From assembly GCA_025459285.1 (NCBI GenBank), contig JALOQY010000028.1, positions 1-37,876 on the forward strand: 37,876 nucleotides of DNA, given 5' to 3'. Under the pieces are notes generated by a model. The model was not told the DNA's origin. It ran no database searches and saw nothing but the letters and a program-made list of their open reading frames with translations. Of the stretch, positions 33,016-37,876 are shown piece after piece. Position numbers and translations under genes: made by a program. Position 1 is the stretch's first letter; the number at the start of each line of letters is the position of its first letter. The DNA is from Planctomycetota bacterium. GTDB lineage: Bacteria; Planctomycetota; JAJSAM01.

Positions 33016-34632
33016 TCAGAGCGGGAGCAAGGGCCGCCAGAAGATGCGCAGTGCGCGCTTCACCGCGGTCAGGGCGTTGATCCGCCCGAAGCCGTAGTAG
33101 GGATGGTGACCAGCTTCATCGTAGGTCACCCCCCCCACCTGGTCGCAGCTCGCCAGCAGCAGCTTCTTCAGCCCCGTCGCGCTGAGCCGCGGCCGAAGTC
33201 CCAGCACCAGGGCCGCGATCCCCGCCGCCAGCGCCGTGGCGTAACTCGTGCCGGTGGCCACGTCGCACCAGTAGCAGCCGCAATCGTCACCGCTGGAGGT
33301 GACGTAGACGCTGCTGCCGGGGGCCACGAACGCGAGCGCGGCGCCATACGCATCGCCGGACTTTCCGAGGGGGTTCGATTGACCGACGACCATCAGGTGC
33401 GGCGACTGGGTGACGACGTCGTCGGTCAGGGGCACCTCCCGATTGTCGGCGGCATAGAGCACGGCACACCCCCGGCACTGCCGGCCGCAACTCGCGGCGA
33501 AACGCAGCGCCTGCAGCACCGGATGGACGTCCTCGATCGTCGCCGGGGGGAAGACCTCGCCGACCCACGCGGGGCACTGGTAGCTGATGGACAGGACGTC
33601 CGCCCCATCGCCGGGAGCCGCGTCGTCGAAGTAGAGCGCGGGCTCCGCGGCACAGGTGATGGCCGCCGCCATCGACTCGCAGGTCACCTTCTCACCCAGG
33701 GCGTAAAGCATCAGGTCCGCCGCGGGGGCGACCCCCGAGCAGGCGCACTTCCCGGAGGGCCGCGCCGCGACCATGCCGGCGCAACGGGTGCCGTGAAACT
33801 GCTCGGCGCCGGATGGAGACAGGCCACCGATCCCGGGGACGAAGGCCACCGGCCCGGAGGAGGTCGGGAAGAAACCGCCCGATGTCGCCGGCAGCACCGC
33901 GTCCTTCAGATTCGGGTGGGTCATCTCGAGCTCGCCGTTGACCTTCTCGGTCACGAACGCCTCGTCGATGACCGCGATGCGTACGCCCCGCCCCCGGGGC
34001 GCCGGGAAGATCTTCCAGGCCTGCTCCACGAATGCGTGGTCCGTCGGATCCACCGTCACTTCGGTGAGCGTACCCGGGTTCCGGCCATGGTGCTGCCACT
34101 GTTTCTGGTAGCAGTCCTCGCGCCGCGCCCCGGGCCACACGAGAACGGGGCTCACCGCCAGGACCCCTGCCGGCCGGCCCTTCGCCAGTCGTGCCGCGAA
34201 GGCCACCGGGTCATGTTCTTTGGCCGGGATCGTCGCCGCCCACGCATGGGGGCCGAAGCGGTAGCGCCTCCCGGGCACCAGACTCAGGCTTTCCAGCACC
34301 CGCCTGGCCTCGGAGACCGAGGTCGTGGCCAGGTGCAACGTGAGGCCACGGGTGCCCAGGACCAGGCAACCAGTCTTCCCGCCAACCCGGTAGACGGGGA
34401 AGGCCGCTTCGAGTCCCGCCGGCCATGGCGCCCCGGGCGACAGGGCGCACTTCCAGACGGTGAAGCCGCCGGAGGTCAGATGACGAACGGCCTCGTCGTG
34501 GAGGTCGAGCCCCGACGGATCCGGCACCGCCTCGATCCCCGAAGGACGAGTTGCACCCTTCGGGAGGACCCAGAGACTCTCGACGCGCTCGAGATCGGCG
34601 AGGGATCGCACCGACGGGCAGTGTCCGGCCAT
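33016..34632 (-). CDS. S8 family serine peptidase (subtilase) with unusual cysteine content
   Basis: A 538-residue subtilisin-fold protease with a complete triad: Asp223 (GVRIAVIDEAF, with DE in place of the usual DTG/DSG), His280 (FHGTRCAGMVA) and Ser463 (GTSYATALAAG). The oxyanion asparagine is probably N397 (AADNRE). Residues 1-200 form an N-terminal region, part of which may act as a pro-domain. No signal peptide is present at the chosen start, which has AAGGAG eight bases upstream, so the protein should be cytoplasmic. It carries about 17 cysteines, with clusters SCGRQCRGC and DDCGCYWC near the active site, odd for an intracellular protease; they could bind metal or sense redox state. 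The gene lies downstream of a two-helix membrane protein and a CHAT protease gene on the same strand. Confidence 0.92.
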   Translation of the reverse strand: MAGHCPSVRSLADLERVESLWVLPKGATRPSGIEAVPDPSGLDLHDEAVRHLTSGGFTVWKCALSPGAPWPAGLEAAFPVYRVGGKTGCLVLGTRGLTLHLATTSVSEARRVLESLSLVPGRRYRFGPHAWAATIPAKEHDPVAFAARLAKGRPAGVLAVSPVLVWPGARREDCYQKQWQHHGRNPGTLTEVTVDPTDHAFVEQAWKIFPAPRGRGVRIAVIDEAFVTEKVNGELEMTHPNLKDAVLPATSGGFFPTSSGPVAFVPGIGGLSPSGAEQFHGTRCAGMVAARPSGKCACSGVAPAADLMLYALGEKVTCESMAAAITCAAEPALYFDDAAPGDGADVLSISYQCPAWVGEVFPPATIEDVHPVLQALRFAASCGRQCRGCAVLYAADNREVPLTDDVVTQSPHLMVVGQSNPLGKSGDAYGAALAFVAPGSSVYVTSSGDDCGCYWCDVATGTSYATALAAGIAALVLGLRPRLSATGLKKLLLASCDQVGGVTYDEAGHHPYYGFGRINALTAVKRALRIFWRPLLPL

Positions 34633-34664
34633 GCCGCACGCTCCTTCCCTGGGCCGGTCGCGGG

Positions 34665-34695
34665 GCCGGGCCGGCGGTACCTCCGCCGGCCCGGC
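34665..34695 (-). terminator. GC-rich hairpin between membrane protein and subtilase genes
   Basis: A perfect 13-base stem, 34665-34677 (GCCGGGCCGGCGG) and 34683-34695, with a 5-base loop TACCT. It lies between the stop of the membrane-protein gene and the start of the subtilase gene (minus strand). No U-run follows, so it may attenuate rather than end transcription and set the ratio of the two products. Confidence 0.5.
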
Positions 34696-34715
34696 GGGTA
34701 TCCGGCCGCGGCGGT

Positions 34716-35345
34716 TCAGTTCAGGTCCACGGTCTTCTCGCTCTGGACGTACTCCGGGTCAGCCTCCTCGACCTTGCAGTAAAGGACGGACAGGACCTGG
34801 TACCGGCCGGTAATCGGATCCTTGTAGGCGTAGAGGTCCTGGGCCGCGATGAACTGCCCCGCCAGGCTGGGGGCTTGCGTGAAGGTCGTCGCGATCTGGG
34901 TTGGCCCCCGATACACCGTGGTGGTGACCGATACCACGTTCTCCATGAAGGGGGGATCGACGCTCTGGAGCTGCCGCTGCCCGCCCGGCGGCACGGGCGG
35001 CGGGGGCGTTGATCCCGGGGGGACCGGTCTCTCGACACCATCCTCGTTCTTCACGGTCGTCCGGGCCCCCACCGGGATGTCCGCGAAGTTGACCAGCTTG
35101 AACCTCGTGAACGGCGGCGCCCCCTGGGGCCCGCCCACGGACGGCGCCGGGAGCGCGGCGGCGGACAGTGTGATCAGCAGCGCGATGGCGATGCCGAGAA
35201 TCATCTGCTTCATCTCGGGGGAGAGGCCGAGGCGGTCCCCCAAGAGGCCGAGGAGCAGCATCACGATGGCGATGATGAGCTGAAACGGGTTGATCGGCGG
35301 CCAGAAGGAGAACAGGCACTTGCGCGGCACGGGAATCCTCTTCAT
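34716..35345 (-). CDS. Small membrane protein with two helices and an extramembrane domain
   Basis: A 209-residue protein. Two hydrophobic stretches, about residues 19-41 (NPFQLIIAIVMLLLGLLG) and 46-67 (MKQMILGIAIALLITLS), anchor it. The rest is soluble, with a proline-rich spacer (PPGSTPPPPVPPGG) and a mostly beta C-terminal part (FIAAQDLYAYKDPITGRY, VLYCKVEEAD). The ATG follows AAAAGGAGTG with eight bases of spacing, the best site in this operon. It sits between the CHAT gene (47 bases upstream) and the subtilase gene, and could tether or act as substrate for one of the two proteases. That is inference; no family is recognised. Confidence 0.75.
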   Translation of the reverse strand: MKRIPVPRKCLFSFWPPINPFQLIIAIVMLLLGLLGDRLGLSPEMKQMILGIAIALLITLSAAALPAPSVGGPQGAPPFTRFKLVNFADIPVGARTTVKNEDGVERPVPPGSTPPPPVPPGGQRQLQSVDPPFMENVVSVTTTVYRGPTQIATTFTQAPSLAGQFIAAQDLYAYKDPITGRYQVLSVLYCKVEEADPEYVQSEKTVDLN

Positions 35346-35392
35346 CTCTACACTCCTTTTCGCGGTGTGTTTCCTTCGACCCGGAAGGGGCC

Positions 35393-37876
35393 TCAGTCGG
35401 GAACGCCCCACACCACCCAGGCGGCCCGACCGGCCAGACCGGCTTCGCTTCCCTCCACACTCCGCCGGGCCCGTGCGAAAGCCAGCGCCACCGTGGCGCC
35501 GGGTCTTCCGTACTCCCGGTAGAACGAGCGCATGAACTCGCCGGACGCCGCGTCATCCATCGGCCAGAGGCCCGCGAGCACTCGCGGAGCCCCGGCCAGG
35601 AGGAACGCGCGGGTCAGACCGAGCAGACCCTCCCCGCCGGCCGCCCGGTCTCCGGCGGTCTCGCAGGCGGAGAGGACGACGAGATCCGCCGGGATCTCGG
35701 AACGGTAGATCTCCAGTGCCGTCAGGAATCCGTCGCCCCCCTCGCCCGGCGCCAGGGCCAGGCAGGAGCGCGAGGGGTTCCGAACGTCGACCAAGCCGTG
35801 GCAGGCGAAATGCAGCGCGGAGACGCGCCCCGCGGCCGCCAGGGCCCCGGCCAGCGCCGCCTCCGTCGCGCCGGCCCCCGCGAGCAGCACATCCCCCGTG
35901 CGGCTCGCCACGAGCGCGGCCTCCTCGCGCGCGGCGGGAAGCGCCCCGAGGGTCGTCAGCCGGCCTCCGACATAGACCCGCCACGCACCCTCCGCCGGCC
36001 GCGGGTCTCCCACCGCGATCCGCGGTCCATCGGGGCCCTTCGCGCGCCCGTCGAGGGCCAGGAGGGCACCGGCGGATGGCACGAGCCAGGTCTCGACATC
36101 GCCCTCCATGGACCTCGCCACGAGCTCGGGCCAGGGCAGACGGAGCAGCGGCCCGTCCGGACTCACGAAGAGCCGCCGGAGACCCGCGGGCAGGGCGAGG
36201 GGTTCGAGCACGAGCTTCGCGAGTTCGCCGAGCAGCGCGGACACCTCCTCTTCCGCCCGTCGCGCGACGGCCTCCTTCAACCGGACGGCGACCGCGTCGA
36301 GGTCCCGCGCCGCCGACAGGCGCGCGATCCGCGCGCCCTCCGGACCGAGGATGAGGGCGACCGGTCCTTCCTCGAGCACCGCGAACTCCACCAGGGCCGC
36401 CTCCGGCCCGAGTCTCCCGCGGACGGCGGCAATCTCCGGCACGGGAGGCGACGCCCCCGCGGCGATCCGGGAGGACCGCTCGATCCGGTGCAGCAGGGCA
36501 TCCTCCTCGGCCCGGGCGGCGTCCAGGCGCCGGTTGGCCTCGAGCACCTGCGGCGCCCCGATCTCCATCGCCTCCCGCTGGCGGCGGAAACACGCCGCGC
36601 TGCGCAGGGACGCCTGCCGGAGGTTCTCGGCCTCCACCGGCGACGCCACCGCTTCGAGGAGGCGCTTCCTCCCGCCGAGGGCGGACAGGAAGGCCTGGGC
36701 CCGCGACCGCTCCATGGCGACGAAGACCGCCGCTGGATCCCCGGAGGCCAGCGCCGCGCGGACGGCGAGGGCGAAGAGACGGCGGCGGTCCTCGTGGTCG
36801 CGCCCCGTGATCACCTCGCCGTCGGCGAGCCTCCCCGTCAGGCGGTCGAGAAGGGCGAGGCCCTCGGCGGCCGCCCCGCCCGCCTCGGCCACCCGGCCGA
36901 GGGCGAGGAGGAGCGCGCCGCGCTCCGTGGCGAGGAGCATCCGGAGGCGCGGCTCGCCGGCATCGAGGAGTTCCCGCGCGGCGCTCTCGACCTCGCCCAG
37001 TGCCGACTCCAGGGCGAGTCGGGAAGCCGCCCCCCCTCTTCGGCCCACCGTCCGGCCGAGGCCCATCCGCGCATAGGCGCGCAGCACGCGATCGGTCCCG
37101 GCGGCCTCCAGGGCCTCCCGGCTCATCGCCTCGGCCGGCTCGAACTCGCCCTCCTTCTCCAGGACCTCCGCGAGGTTCAGCAGCGCCACCGCCCGCTCCC
37201 GGCGAAGGAGGGGGCCGGCCAGTCCGTCGAGGGCACCGCGCAGCACTTTCGCCGCTTCCCGGCCCCGCCCCGTCTCCTGCAGGGCGTGACCTTCATTGAT
37301 CCTGAGGCGCAGCCGCTCCAGGCGCACTTCCTCGCCATCCTCCGGCAGGAGCTCCAGCGCCTCGCGCGTGAGCCGCAGGGCCTCGTCGTAGCCCCCGTAG
37401 ATGGCGTGCGTGGCGCCCAGTCCGCCCAGGGCCCCGGCCAGTTCGGCTTCCGGCCCGGTGGACCGCAGGATCGCCACCGCCTCCTCCCCGTGCCGGATGG
37501 CCCCCGACAGGTCGCCCAGCTGCGCCTTCACGGCCCCCGAAGCCGCGAGCACGGCGGCCCGGTACGGCGGAACGGCCCGCCGCAGCTCCTCGTCCTGCAC
37601 CCGCGAAACAGCGTCCAGCAGGGCCATCGCCCGTTCCAGGTGCGGCAGGGCCGCCTCCGGCAGGGCCAGATTGCCGTAGACCGACCCCAGGTTCAGTTCG
37701 CCGACCGCGGCGACCATCGACCACTGCATCATGCGGGCACGTTCGAGAAGGGCCTCCGAGAGTTCCTTCGACGCGAGCGGGTCCGGATCCTCGAGCACCT
37801 TGTCGGTCCGGACCGCCAGCTCGTCGTACTCCGCGTCCAGGTCGCGCCCCAGGCGCAGGGCGGCCTGCCCGGCCCG
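35393..37876 (-). CDS. CHAT-domain (caspase-like) protein with TPR repeats, 5' end outside the window
   Basis: The reading frame is open to the window edge; at least 827 codons are present and no certain start is visible. The GTG at 37798 is an internal possibility only. The N-terminal half is tetratricopeptide-type helical repeats (e.g. GNLALPEAALPHLERAMALL and LLNLAEVLEKEGEFEPAEA). The C-terminal ~300 residues are a CHAT domain of the caspase-gingipain clan, with the catalytic histidine in LHFACHG and cysteine in LSACETAGD (codon at 35663-35665), both intact. The strand VSPDGPLLRLPW is another CHAT hallmark. CHAT-TPR proteins are proteases or scaffold-activated effectors in bacterial signalling and defence; in Craspase a CHAT-TPR protein is switched on by an RNA-guided partner. 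No such partner is seen here. Confidence 0.92.
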   Translation of the reverse strand, partial: RAGQAALRLGRDLDAEYDELAVRTDKVLEDPDPLASKELSEALLERARMMQWSMVAAVGELNLGSVYGNLALPEAALPHLERAMALLDAVSRVQDEELRRAVPPYRAAVLAASGAVKAQLGDLSGAIRHGEEAVAILRSTGPEAELAGALGGLGATHAIYGGYDEALRLTREALELLPEDGEEVRLERLRLRINEGHALQETGRGREAAKVLRGALDGLAGPLLRRERAVALLNLAEVLEKEGEFEPAEAMSREALEAAGTDRVLRAYARMGLGRTVGRRGGAASRLALESALGEVESAARELLDAGEPRLRMLLATERGALLLALGRVAEAGGAAAEGLALLDRLTGRLADGEVITGRDHEDRRRLFALAVRAALASGDPAAVFVAMERSRAQAFLSALGGRKRLLEAVASPVEAENLRQASLRSAACFRRQREAMEIGAPQVLEANRRLDAARAEEDALLHRIERSSRIAAGASPPVPEIAAVRGRLGPEAALVEFAVLEEGPVALILGPEGARIARLSAARDLDAVAVRLKEAVARRAEEEVSALLGELAKLVLEPLALPAGLRRLFVSPDGPLLRLPWPELVARSMEGDVETWLVPSAGALLALDGRAKGPDGPRIAVGDPRPAEGAWRVYVGGRLTTLGALPAAREEAALVASRTGDVLLAGAGATEAALAGALAAAGRVSALHFACHGLVDVRNPSRSCLALAPGEGGDGFLTALEIYRSEIPADLVVLSACETAGDRAAGGEGLLGLTRAFLLAGAPRVLAGLWPMDDAASGEFMRSFYREYGRPGATVALAFARARRSVEGSEAGLAGRAAWVVWGVPD

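Noticed and set aside
1-37876. CRISPR arrays, tRNA and rRNA genes
   Set aside because: No regularly spaced repeats and no tRNA T-loop or rRNA-like stretches were found on reading both strands.

Overview
The window is very GC-rich (roughly 70%) and gene-dense, and reads as chromosomal DNA of a free-living Gram-negative bacterium. An outer-membrane porin, a lipoprotein and many signal-peptide proteins imply a double membrane. The mix of a Ser/Thr kinase-AAA-TPR protein, a CHAT-TPR protein, a subtilase without a signal peptide, PKD and carboxypeptidase-regulatory-like secreted proteins, and a COG2403 GTPase beside DUF362, carbamate kinase and ornithine carbamoyltransferase fits Planctomycetota or a similar uncultured high-GC phylum. 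That placement is inference; no rRNA or other marker is present. I saw no tRNA, rRNA or CRISPR array.

Layout. 1-250: a palindromic repeat and a gene remnant. 240-6198 (minus): an MrfA/YprA-type helicase downstream of a kinase-AAA-TPR signalling protein. 6531-7525 (plus): four tiny genes (basic peptide, DUF3309, DUF3185, entericidin-like lipoprotein) resembling an envelope-stress cassette. 7656-10334 (minus): a large secreted protein of carboxypeptidase-regulatory-like repeats with a possible 46-residue gene before it. 10412-14906: COG2403 GTPase and DUF362 (minus) divergent from arcC and ornithine carbamoyltransferase (plus), a carbamoyl-phosphate module without arginine deiminase. 15104-19868 (minus): a zinc-ribbon, many-membrane-segment protein interrupted by one frameshift. 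19913-20224: a truncated fragment beside a dispersed repeat. 20272-24285: PKD protein, cyclophilin and secreted beta-propeller protein. 24419-26159 (plus): a decayed HEPN gene, an apparently intact MNT nucleotidyltransferase and a secreted three-module protein. 26362-28052 (minus): OprP-like porin coupled to a DUF6508 protein. 28097-28464: an insertion-sequence graveyard with an IS1182-like transposase tail and a second copy of the repeat at the window start. 28604-32706 (minus): three exported helix-rich proteins in tandem. 32765-37876 (minus): CHAT-TPR protein (cut by the window edge), a two-helix membrane protein, a cysteine-rich subtilase and a small ORF.

How the parts may work together. 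The most interesting block is the right end, where two different protease folds (caspase-like CHAT and subtilisin S8) flank a membrane-anchored protein in one transcription unit, with no signal peptide on the subtilase. This suggests an intracellular, membrane-linked proteolytic pathway, but it is inferred from domains and gene order only. The carbamoyl-phosphate module would interconvert citrulline plus phosphate with ornithine, CO2, NH3 and ATP. The rest is mostly envelope proteins of unknown detailed function, with several short stretches of repeat and pseudogene debris between convergent or unrelated genes.
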